Positions 47,440 through 57,243 of a stretch of DNA of 64,000 nucleotides are shown piece by piece. A model generated the notes under the pieces. That model did not search any database and was not told the DNA's origin. It saw only the letters and a list, made by a program, of their open reading frames with translations. Where the stretch lies: positions 126,679 to 190,678 of the forward strand of contig BDDD01000264.1 of assembly GCA_001972305.1 (NCBI GenBank), read 5' to 3'. Position 1 is the stretch's first letter. Each line of letters opens with the position of its first letter. The position numbers and the translations under genes are program-made. This stretch comes from Cephalotus follicularis. Lineage: Eukaryota; Streptophyta; Magnoliopsida; Oxalidales; Cephalotaceae.

Positions 47440-48333
47440 GTAACTCGTATTTAGCAGAAACAGTAGTTTTTACAGCAAACTCAAATTGGCATAACTTTTG
47501 ATTTTCATAATCTTTTTCAAATCCGTTTGAAACAAAACATTAGGTAAAGTTTGTATAAATGTATAAAAACAAGAAATATCAATTTCAAATCATTTGGACC
47601 TTCCTAAGGTCACTGGATCTTAAAATAGGCAAAATAGATCTAAGAACTCTTTTAGGTGAAAAATCTGTTTTAATTCGTTCTAATTGATCCTAATCACATC
47701 CATACTCAAGTACTTATCAAGAAACTATAATTATGCATATATAAAATAATAAATCAATTCCAAAATTTTAGGTTGAGAAATTCCTATCGTTTTCACTTTC
47801 TAAGTTTGAACGATCGAAACTATTAGATAATGGAGGAGAGACTCAAGTCTCTAGGTTCTATCAACTACCCCTTGTTCCCATGATCATTTAGGTTCCAAGT
47901 TTGCAAATTTTGGAGGAGATTTTCAAGAGAGAGTGTGAGAGAGAGATCGGCTACAGAGAGAGATAAAGAGAGAGAGATAGAGAAAGTGAAAGTGAAATAT
48001 GAAATGAAATCCTATTTATAGGTTTTCTGAGTTTTCTCTCTTATACTCAAAACTCTCACATCTCTCATATGCAATTAATTACCTCAATGTTATCCCTCAT
48101 GTACGCACATATAACATTTAAATATCTCATAGCATGCATTTATGCAATGTGCACAAATACGGGCAATTAATGCCTCAACATCCTAAAACATTTCATATAA
48201 GCACTCCATATGGGTATTAAATACTTCAATCCATATCATAATCATATGCACAATCATATGCATACTATTCATATTGTGTTTCAATGTGATGTACAATGCT
48301 AAACCTAGTAGGGGGTGGTTTTCGGGAGTTACA
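47440..48333. repeat. Distal part of solo LTR H, non-coding
   Basis: AT-rich, with a GAGAGA-rich stretch near 47.93-47.99 kb and tatttataggttttctgag near 48013. No gene is seen. Confidence 0.55.
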
Positions 48334-48714
48334 CATCGTCCCTTTGTGACCGATGCTCATCTCTAGTAGCTCCCTTTTCCAAGAGGTCTCCCATGCGCAC
48401 CATGGTGGCACACATATCTATCCAAGTGTCATGGTTAACTCCCTAAGGTGGATTATATGCATCATACTATGATGCAACATTCTTGTGCATTGATTCATTT
48501 TCAATATCGAGACCCAAGGGAGGCCTCCTTCCATAGCCTCTGCAACATCTATTTTCCAAGGGTAAATTGGAATGATTAGATAATCAACCTATCTAAACAC
48601 AGTCCAATCATCAACACAAAAGCATAGACAAATGTAGGAACATAAGTCATTCAAGACCATTCAGTCAATCTATAGTAGTTAGATCCACAAACTTAACCTA
48701 GTGGGCCAACGCAG
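48334..48714 (-). pseudogene. Element D leader and gag start beyond H
   Basis: Minus-strand sequence between D's primer site and solo LTR H, where the leader and the first part of gag are expected. A short gag-like stretch near 48.34-48.42 kb is in the same sense as the gag remains at 28.12 kb. It is interrupted by H and not intact. Confidence 0.5.
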
Positions 48715-48726
48715 CCTCTGATACCA
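48715..48726 (-). other. Primer-binding site of element D
   Basis: On the minus strand TGGTATCAGAGG lies 3 nt from the end of D's 5' LTR. It is an initiator Met-tRNA type site and identifies the adjacent LTR as the 5' copy. Confidence 0.8.
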
Positions 48727-48729
48727 TTC

Positions 48730-50954
48730 TGTAACAACCCGAGTAGGAAGGGCGAGCTCGTGACGTCACTCTCTGTCCAATTCAGTCACTTAATCCCATG
48801 GTTGGGTACTAATTAACTCTAACAATTATGGAATAATAAAAAACTTTCAATCAAATACATAAATCCATTCATAAACTTAATATAAATTTATTACAGTTCA
48901 CAAATGTAATACAGTATAATCTTAAATAATTCAGAACAAAGACCATTAGCAATCTCTAGGTCCAGCAGCCACGGCTATCAATCACTGACCGCTGCTCCAT
49001 GTCGCTTCTCCTGTATATAATATAAATGTCCTATCTCGAAGGATGGTTTGCTAAACGGCCAAGCAGAAGAGTCCCCATGCACAAAGATGTATGTCATAGT
49101 ATATGCATGAATGCCAGTTGTGATATAACTATTCTTATACAACCGTCCCATGCCGGTGTATAAGAATAGTATCTAATCAGCCATTCATATCCAATCATCT
49201 ATCAAACAATCCTGTACAAGTGTACGAAGACACTCAAACAATCTATAGAGTATTATGACCATCGGTATCGATATATCATATCTAACCCACGGAAGGTAAT
49301 CCTTCAAAAAGGGTAGGTTAGATGATCTAGTCATCTATGGATCAGCCCGATAGAAACGTAACTAGACAGTGATTTAACTTTCCTAAATCAACCCAAGGAA
49401 TACTTAGTTAGATCTTACTTAGCTATCCTGAATCAACCCAAGGAATACGCAACTAAGTCTCCTAACTGTCTACGGATCAACCCAATAGAAACGCAATTAT
49501 ATATTGGAGTTAACTAGTCAGAAGAAGCATTGAGGGCGATTGACTATCTAATCAAAAGGAATAGTTGAATAGAGTTCAACACCTAGCATGCCTGACTATA
49601 AGTCACTAAGGTCACTCTAATAGATTCAATCAATCAATTAATACAGTAATTGGTCAGTCAATACATTCAATATGTTTAATTGGTGTAGAAAATAGTTTGG
49701 TTTATGTAAAGATCGATCCATGATCAATTCACGTTAAAACATTATTAAAATAGTGTTTCCGGGTCTAGGGAAGCATCCAAAAGAAAACCAGTTGAAAAAT
49801 GTTCAGTAGAAGCCATGAACAAACTCCAACAAGAAGCAGCAAGAAAGGTGTCAACTTCTTTCAACAAAGAATTCGATGCCTTTCAGTACTCCTTCAAGCC
49901 TATGAAATAGTTTTGTAAGCGTCAACTTGTTTGGGGAAAGAAGTCTGACTCTTGGTGAAATAATCTCACAATTGTTCAAAATGTAAAACATCAGCATTTC
50001 AATTGAAAAGTGTAGATGTTATTTCAGTATCACATCGAAGCTCAAAGGAAGGCGTCGACATGTTGAGTTGGGATTAGAGCTATGGAATTTCAAGGTAACA
50101 CACCGATGTTTATGGGAGAAGGCGTCGGCGTACTAGAAAATAAGATAAAGACTATTCATCTCAATCAAGAACACATCAATGTCTTTGGTAAAAGGTGTCG
50201 TCATGCTAAGAAATAGACCCAGCAATTCTTAGCTCAAATCCAACTCCAATCGTTTCTAGTTTAAAACCCAGTCATTTAAAAGGTTCAGAGAAGTTTAAAA
50301 ACATCTTTTAAACATTTCTAAACTAGTTTTAGGTCATTGAATTACAAGATCCACTAATTAGGTTAGAATCCCTAATTTTTCCTAAAACCCAAATTTTCAA
50401 TTGAACATTCAATCAATCAATCAATAATCAATTTATGTATATAATAAAGCAATAACCATGCATTTATGGTGCATTTAAGATAGAGAAATTCTACCAATCA
50501 ATTAGGAGCTTGAACTTTTGTAGAAAATCAGATATAGGAGATTGAACTCAAGTTCAAGGCTTTAATCGTTTCTAATCAGTTGTGGATGATCAAACTAATC
50601 CATAAGCAACTTCCCTATTTGATCCCAAGTGAAAACAGCAAGAGAGGGGTGAGAGAGGAGGGTTTTGTGTGTTTTTGACAAAAAGAGGGAGAGAAAACGG
50701 GCGAGGGAGATATTTATATAGGGAGTGTTACAGTGTATCTCAGTGCACGGCAAGGTTTGCAACTCCCAGGTATCCCGTAAAACTACCCCATGCTCAAATA
50801 GAGTCATTTAGCAATCACAAAAATCATAAAAATAAGTATTAAATACTCCAATCTAGTCGATCAGTTTATATTTGCAATCAATATCAGTTCAGTAAAACAA
50901 TAAACGTGATTCTAACAATGCAATAAATAGGGTATTGGGGTTCAGGTCCTTACA
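48730..50954 (-). repeat. 5' LTR of element D (2225 bp)
   Basis: The plus strand starts TGTAACAACCCGAG and ends GGTCCTTACA. The primer site at the left proves orientation. Degenerate repeats of about 60 bp (ATCAACCCAAGGAATACG) lie at 49.32-49.51 kb. Paired GTCGAC-like sites lie at 49.85-50.2 kb. A purine-rich run and TATTTATATAGGG near 50.71 kb are on the plus strand, their relevance unknown. Confidence 0.8.
49850..50202. repeat. Paired RTCRAY dyads, 22 bp apart, in D's LTR
   Basis: Degenerate hexamer pairs at 49850/49872, 49990/50012, 50102/50124 and 50175/50197 are each 22 bp apart. GTCGAC at 50054 is single. The motifs are weaker than in other LTRs. Confidence 0.55.
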
Positions 50955-51487
50955 GCACCTCTATGCTTGATTCTCAGTAATGGTCGCTGCACTCAATGCA
51001 TATTATATGGTCAGGTAAGGGCAGAATGGTAATCAAGAAAACCCAAAATCTCCTATAAGTACCAGCCTGAATCACCAGATAAAGGATTCAAGATTTCTAG
51101 CTCTAACATACCTATCAGTTACATGTACATTTTTTGGTTCTTCATATCTACCCATCTCTGACTTAAACATCGAAGCGATCCTAGAGTAAAACTCTTGGAA
51201 TCCTAATCTTCTTTTACAAGTTCTTGTGTGTAGGGCCCAGAAACGCAATTCTACTCAGGTTCCTATAGTCATTATTTTAAATATACTGCTTATAGTATTT
51301 GGATGCCCTACAAGATAAGAAACCTACCTCTTCCTCGTAAACTTTGTGGGGAAGTCTAGATTCTTGTATCAATTTATATATATATAGGTAACGAATATCC
51401 GGATATAATACAAACGTGTATATATACGGATACCGGATATACATAAATGGGTTTGAGTAGCATGGACATTTTACCCAAACCCTATAT
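50955..51487. other. Unassigned interval between D and the CACTA element
   Basis: It has about 530 bp of AT-rich sequence without recognisable coding, LTR ends or terminal repeats. It contains short TATATA/GGATAC repeats near 51.37-51.45 kb. It may be the sequence that hosted D's insertion, but no target duplication can be checked because D's other end is missing. Confidence 0.5.
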
Positions 51488-51499
51488 CACTATTAGAAA

Positions 51500-51935
51500 A
51501 TCAGGGATGTCTCAAATCGATTAATCCCGTCTCAAATTTCATTTTGGGATGAAAATTGTCTATCTCTAAAATCGCCGTCTCAAAGCGTAATTTGAGACAG
51601 AAAATTGATTTCGTCTCAAATTTGAGACTGAATATTTCTGTCTCCTTATTTTTCTAGAAAGAAAACTCTTTCAAAAAAGTTTGTTCCGTCTCAATTTTTT
51701 GGAGACAGAATAAATTCTGTCTGAAAATATATTAAGATAGGATTTTTTTCCTTTGAAAAACATCTAAGACGGAAAACATTCCGTCTCAAATTTTTTTTAT
51801 TGTAATGTATTAAGATGGGATTTTGTCCTTTGAAAAACATTTAAGACGGAAAACATTCCATCTCAAATTTTTTAACAAGACAATATTCCGTCTCAAACTA
51901 CTTTGAGACGGAACAAATTCCATCTCAAACTTTAT
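51500..51935. repeat. CACTA subterminal repeats
   Basis: There are many copies of CCGTCTCAAA and of its inverse TTTGAGACGG in both orientations. A tandem duplication of about 78 bp (51729-51797 and 51807-51874) contains the unit AAGACGGAAAACATTCC. Such repeats bind the element's TNPA-type protein in En/Spm. Confidence 0.85.
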
Positions 51936-52134
51936 TTTTATTTTTCTTGGAAATACATTACTTGTATAAAAGAAAACATTCAATAGACAGAACAAATCCA
52001 AATCAACATCGAAATTTAGTAAAACATCCAAAATATATAAGTTGTCCAACAATATAATGTAGTCAAGCAAATAACGACTAAACAAGTGTAATTCATTAAG
52101 TCCAACTCAGCCATACAATGTTCATGCACGAGTG

Positions 52135-53900
52135 AAAAGAAATAAACCTAACTATCACGACTACTTCAAGTGCCAAGTAATTTGGACAATAGCTCCACCA
52201 TCTCCTTCTACTTCTCCATCATCACCCGTTGTCCCTCCTCTATTGCCCGATGCCCCTCCTCCGTCAACTGAACCTTCAACTGCGTCTTTCAAAGCTTGGT
52301 CTCTAGCTCAAGCTCTCTCTATGTAGGATGGCCATAACGAGTGGGAGTGGAGCATCGAGTGGTGGTCCAGTAATATCCTTCACCTTTTGCTAAGAGTCGT
52401 ATCTGATTACCCTATTCTTTTAAAGGTATCAGTATGCTACATAAAATACCACAGACTGAGCTAGGGGTGGCAATTCGTATCAACGGGTCGTGTCTTTATC
52501 GTGTTTGGGTCAGGTTCGAGTCGGGTTCTGTCATATTTAGCGGGTCGAAATCGGATTGACCCGAATATGAATCCAATTCAAATTAAGTTATACGAGTTAA
52601 TACTGATATAATTGGACAAAATTTAGACTAAACCCATTTAATTTATTGTCGTGACTGGTTCGAGTCGGGTTCATGTGTCATGACCCACATTGCCAACCCT
52701 AGGCTGACCGCAGCAGGAACAGAAGTAGAGGGCGGGCCATCACCATCCATCACTGACACATCAGTTGTATCTCGCTCTCGGGCGTCCTACAATTACATAA
52801 ACAAACGTGTTCAATCAAAGCAGCACAAAATCAATAACAAATTCATACAGCTTATTAAATTAACAATACCTTATAAGCCAAAACCAAATGGCTGCCTACA
52901 AGTGGAAAACACCCATCCTTGCGAGTTTGAGTATCTATAAAGAGCTAGACCATTGATTTCTCTTAATGTTTCTCTCTCTGCATAGAATTAAATAAATTAA
53001 ACAATTACTTATATTTGGATAATAATTTCTACATAAAAAATGAAAAACAAAATTTATTATACCTGTTCACACTGAAGTAGATCAAATGGTTTAGATCCTA
53101 TAGTGTGGCATGTATGTCGATCAAAAAATTGATTTCTTTAATTGGTTTCCCGCTGGTCGGTGTACTCGGGTTGTGTCCACTTTTGAATAGCAGAAGCCCA
53201 ACCTGTCTCCTTCATTCCTTTAGGAGGGTTTGCAAGTATATGTGATATAGTCATCACATTGTCTAGCATTTTATCCATTTCCTTGCTAATCCGGTGGAAT
53301 GATCCTAACATTGTCGTTTCATGTATATATCCCACACTTTCTAGACTCATTCCTCTAGGAAAACCAACTGATAGATACCCTGAAAACATCCACAACAAAG
53401 AAAAATGAGTAATCATGAAGCATTGTGAGCAATATGATTATATATTACTTAATACTAACAAAATATATATCTCTCTTGCCATAAACATATCGAACATCCT
53501 GTCCTTCACAACTTGGAGAACCTTGCACCAACTGGTGCATTATGGGGGTATGTGCCTCCGTCCTATTTTGCCTGCTTTTATACGAGCAACAACCAATTTA
53601 AAACTATAAGCAAACATAGACAATATTTGTTGATTAAGTTTGCAAAGCAACAAAGCGTGTTTTGTGTCATACGAAGATCAAGAAGAAACAAGAATGCAAA
53701 ATAGATACTAGCTAACAAATAACAAATATTCTAACAAATGACAATAACAAATATTCTGAAAATGTAATTACCTATTATCAACAATGTCACAAGAAAGCCT
53801 CCTATCATTAGGGTCAGCTGGTGCAGGGTCATCTGCTATAGGTGCATCAACCTCAGGTGCCGCATCAATCTGCTCTGAATGGGCGATATGCGATATATGA
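52135..53900 (-). pseudogene. CACTA-encoded Ptta/En/Spm-like (Transposase_24 type) gene, multi-exon, decayed
   Basis: Minus-strand exon-like pieces with GT/AG borders are visible. One ends at 53772 (HIAHSEQIDAAPEVDAPIAD, later PNDRRLSCDIVDN). The next starts at 53603 (FKLVVARIKAGKIGRRHIPP) in matching phase. Others are 53063-53379 (GMSLESVGYIHETTMLGSFH; KGMKETGWASAIQKWTQPEY; later HTIGSKPFDLL), 52870-52977 (LFIDTQTRKDGCF) and one from 52786 (DARERDTTDVSVMDGDGPPS). A coiled-coil-like end rich in Glu/Gln lies at 52.14-52.3 kb. The HTxGSK and THTRKDG-like blocks resemble the Ptta/En/Spm transposase-associated family. In-frame stops occur, for example after GRRHIPP, after YTDQRETN and upstream of LFIDTQ. 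The MITE at 52462-52701 lies in the last part. Probably a dead TNPA-like gene. Confidence 0.6.
52462..52701. mobile_element. hAT-like MITE (240 bp) inside the CACTA gene
   Basis: Terminal inverted repeats are TAGGGGTGGCAAT at the left and ATTGCCAACCCTA at the right, with one mismatch. The flanking 8-bp direct repeat is gactgagc (52454-52461) and ggctgacc (52702-52709), six of eight matching. The internal CGGGTCGTGTC and GGTTCGAGTCGGGTT blocks are typical of small non-autonomous hAT elements in plants. It has no coding capacity. Confidence 0.85.
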
Positions 53901-54060
53901 TGCATCAATAGGCACCGGAAGGGGTCATGTATACGCGGTGCACTTCAAACCATATGTACAAATAATAATAAAAAAGACGATTACAATTAAAAAGATAAAT
54001 TAATGATTAATTTATTTTAATTATAATAGAAATGTCTTACACTACAAACATTGCTTCCAA

Positions 54061-54396
54061 TTAATTTGCATCATCACTATTATCATCTATTTCATCATCT
54101 TCGAAATTATTGTCCCCCTCTTCATCTTCTTCGTGTTCAATATACTCGTATCCATCATCAGGATCATTAGCATGGACATCNNNNNNNNNNNNNNNNNNNN
54201 NNNNNNNNNNNNNNNNNNNNNNNNNNNNNNNNNNNNNNNNNNNNNNNNNNNNNNNNNNNNNNNNNNNNNNNNNNNNNNNNNNNNNNNNNNNNNNNNNNNN
54301 NNNNNTTCACAAACCCTATCATTCTCAAATGCATCATCATTATTTAATTGAACACTATGAGTATCATCTTCTTGGTACGATTGATATTGGTCTACC
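54061..54396 (-). pseudogene. C-terminal end of a TNP2-type CACTA transposase
   Basis: The minus-strand frame reads VDQYQSYQEDDTHSVQLNND, then a 125-N gap, then an acidic tail (DDGYEYIEHEEDEEGDNNFE and on) ending at a stop codon at 54061-54063. TNP2/TNPD transposases end in a DUF4216-like region followed by such an acidic tail. Only this end is in the window. The upstream part is cut off by element K. Whether the frame is open across the gap is unknown. The assignment rests on composition, order and position relative to the Ptta-like gene. Confidence 0.55.
54181..54305. other. Assembly gap (125 N)
   Basis: A run of 125 undetermined bases within the TNP2-like tail. The length may be an estimate. 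Confidence 1.
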
Positions 54397-57141
54397 TGTA
54401 ACACCCCTGAACGTTGGGAGGCCTTACAGGTCATAATACAAAACATATCTAAACATGAACTCAAAACATAAACTTATCGTTGTTCAAAACTACGTGCTGG
54501 TCTAAAACATAATCCGGCAACATAACATAGTCTGAAAACATAGTCTGAAACTTTTAACATAAACCAAAATCATAATCCGAAGTCATAATATGAAAAGCAT
54601 AACATTGTTCAAAAGACATGCCCAAACATCACCATATGACAACAAAAACACAATATGATCAAACTCCTAGATGATCCTCAGATATAGGTGGACATCACTC
54701 ATCACACATTTTCCCGATTCTCCTGCTAACCTGCGACATGGAAAGAAAAACGCAGCTAAGCAAACCTCAATACGGATGAGGAATGTAAAACAGCAAAGAA
54801 AAATTTAAAAGATAAATAAATAAATAAATATCTTTAAATCATGATTTTAATGCAAAACATGATTGAAATATATATTCATAAGTAAAACAGAATACTCATA
54901 ATAAACAGTTATGAAATCACACCATTTCTGCATATTCAATTTTTTTCGAATTTCTGAAAACATCCGTATAGAAAAATATCATAATTTATCTGAATTATTA
55001 ATTCCATACAGAGATTGATGTACATATATATAAGTGCAAGGGGTTCGCGAGGCCCACATGCCAAACGAAAATACGTGTATGGCACTAAAAAATCAATCCC
55101 AAAATCCCAATCCAATAATAACTAGAGTCGACTCATACCCCTCAAATGGATCCATACCCTACCCTCTGGATATATATAAAGAGAGACTCCAAAGACAGAT
55201 CACACCGTCACGGTAAGTGTCATGTCCTCCGTGCCAAAGAACATGCCTATGATACCTCATAGGTAAGTTTTTCTCTGTATGTTATTATTCTAAAAACAAT
55301 CTAAAACATAAACAGATTTCCCAAACAATTTTCTGAACATATCCAAAATCATAATCATATCCGTATTAACATACCTCCGAAAGCTAAAGTCATGTTCGTT
55401 TAATAAAAAATCAGCACACTTTCGAAGGTGAAAGTCATACCCGTTTCACATACTTCCGATAGTGAAAGTCATGCTCAATTTATAAAATCAGTAATGTTCA
55501 ACTTTATTCATAAAGTAATAAAACATATTTTCTTCAAATAAAACTAAATATCCGAGAACGAAAAATTCCATTTCAATACCATTAGAAGATAGCGAAAAAT
55601 ATCCGTACATTAATCATAAAACTGAAACTGAATTGTTTCAATAAAATCATATTAAGATAGCCAAAAAACGATAGTATCCGTACCTTACGCGATCACAGAA
55701 TAACTTTATAAAAAGATCGACAATTTCTAAACTGCCCCACGGTAGCACAAAAATCTATAAAATACAAAATCATTCATATAAGGGCTTCAAATGAACTGCA
55801 AACATTATATCAGAAGTATAACTGTGTTTAACATAGACCCTGATCCATCAGAAGTACAAACGGATAAGGAAATTTGAAAGTAGAAATTTTCTGAACTCAC
55901 CAGCCGACTGTAACAGGACTCCAGTCGACTGTTCGAAGCCTGGCAGTCGACTACCCAACATGGCCAGCTGACTACACAAGCAGAACTGCAGCCAACCAAT
56001 TGGGACAGGGGTCCAGTCGACTGTGCAAGACATAGCAGTCAACTGATCAGGAAGACAGCTGACTACACAATGTATAACAGCCGACTGTTCAGAAAAACAG
56101 CACCCTATACTGGGCGACAGAACACAAAATCTAACAGTCCTATTCAATTTTTCTGTTAAAAATATGGATATCACATTACCAGAGGATCATAACCATTTAA
56201 ATAGAACTCTATAAGGTATTTAAAACAGTAAGAGAACACATAATTAAAAATAAGTATATAGACAGTGGCTAAGCTTAAAGAGAATGCTAATATCTGCATA
56301 TGTACAATCTGACAATTATCAATGCGTAAATCATCAGCTTATCATATCCAGATTACAGCATAAATAGGACACTTAAAGCTATTAAAAGACTCACAAACAA
56401 TAACAAGATAGAGTGTGGCAGGAATCAAAATAGAATTCTAACAGCCTGTATAGATATGCAAACGGATTCATAACAAAACAGGACAAACCATTACAGTAAA
56501 ATGAGAAAACCAACCTGCAATGGCGACACAAAAATCGTAGAAGGAACACAACAATTTCAAAGACTTACACGGCTATTCAACAGGAAAAGGAAAAAGGGAA
56601 AAACACATGGATTCAAAGCCTGCCCACGTTATGCATATCAAAGCAAAACAATCCATAAGTCTAACCATTAGAGAACAAACCTGATTGACTGCAAGAAGAA
56701 CACAGTAATTTCCCCAAACTTGCAGACTCAGCTACAGCCAAGCGTGAGAGAGAGAATGGCACGAAACAATGGACAAAAGGCATAATTAAACAGAAAAGAG
56801 AGGCAATTTTCGGAGGGATAAGGAAAGAGGGAGAGATTTTGGGAGAATTTGAGAGGAAGAAGAGAGATATACGGGATTGAGGGAGATAGGAGAGAGAGAG
56901 AGAGATAATTAATTCAAAAGATTTAGTTTTATAATGTTTAAAAAAAATTGATAATAAGTTAAAATAAAAATAAAAATAAGATAAAATAAAATAAATCTTA
57001 CTTATGCACATACACATACTAACAAACCCAATAACCAAGGCTGGTATAAGTCAGCCCAAAACCAAAATAAAAATAGGCAGATTTCTTAACAAAACATATT
57101 AAAAGTCTGGAAATACACACATGAACAAGCAGGGTATTACA
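54397..57141 (-). repeat. 3' LTR of element K
   Basis: The plus strand starts TGTAACACCCCTGAACG and ends GGGTATTACA. It carries three ~50-bp GTGAAAGTCATNC repeats near 55.38-55.5 kb and a CAGTCGACTG array at 55901-56087. A GAGAGA run and AT-rich stretch lie at 56.82-57.0 kb. Confidence 0.85.
55901..56087. repeat. Phased CAGTCGACTG array in K's 3' LTR
   Basis: Nine decamer variants start at 55901, 55922, 55944, 55965, 55993, 56014, 56036, 56056 and 56078 (intervals 21, 22, 21, 28, 21, 22, 20, 22). The fifth site is the most decayed. Confidence 0.92.
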
Positions 57142-57159
57142 TCTCTACCCCCTTAAAAG
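57142..57159 (-). other. Polypurine tract of element K
   Basis: On the minus strand CTTTTAAGGGGGTAGAGA stands directly before TGTAATACCC, the 3' LTR start. Confidence 0.8.
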
Positions 57160-57243
57160 AAGATTTCGTCTCGAAATTATAAATAACCACATACCTTAAA
57201 CAAACAAGCGAGGGCATTGCTCTCGAATGTGCTCCTCTAACTC

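Larger units (their letters stand above)
28125..48333 (-). mobile_element. H: solo LTR (about 2.7 kb net) in element D gag, split by B2
   Basis: It starts TGTGACACCCCGTACCCG and ends TTCGGGAGTTACA. The perfect 5-bp direct repeat catcg flanks it at 28120-28124 and 48334-48338, and element D's gag sense runs on both sides. Net of B2 (28777-46255), H is about 2.73 kb. It has no coding domains. The strand is inferred from end similarity to D and K LTRs. It contains a composite repeat block (46531-46850) and a CAGTCGACTG cluster (47338-47439). Confidence 0.82.
21618..50954 (-). mobile_element. Element D: old Tekay-like Ty3/gypsy chromovirus, broken, carrying nested insertions
   Basis: D is the deepest layer of the middle block. 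Its 5' LTR (48730-50954) and primer site (48715-48726) lie at the right, and the coding remains run leftwards to integrase near 21641. Only three D stretches remain between insertions: 48334-48729, 25786-28124 and 21618-23146. Solo LTRs I (duplication caacc) and H (duplication catcg) lie inside it. No 3' LTR of D is seen. Its left end meets copia element C. The coding is decayed, with about ten breaks or more. It is the oldest element of this block by nesting. Confidence 0.75.
51488..54396 (-). mobile_element. CACTA (En/Spm) DNA transposon, 3' end, continuing beyond element K
   Basis: It starts CACTATTAGAAAATC, the typical CACTA terminal sequence, preceded by tat as a possible 3-bp target duplication. 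Dense subterminal repeats of TTTGAGACGGAA and its complement follow (51500-51935). Two coding regions are on the minus strand, a Ptta/En/Spm-like gene (52.1-53.9 kb) and a TNP2-type C-terminus (from 54061). This is the usual TNPD-TNPA arrangement, so the left end is the element's 3' end. Element K is inserted at 54397 and the other CACTA terminus lies outside the window. Confidence 0.8.
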
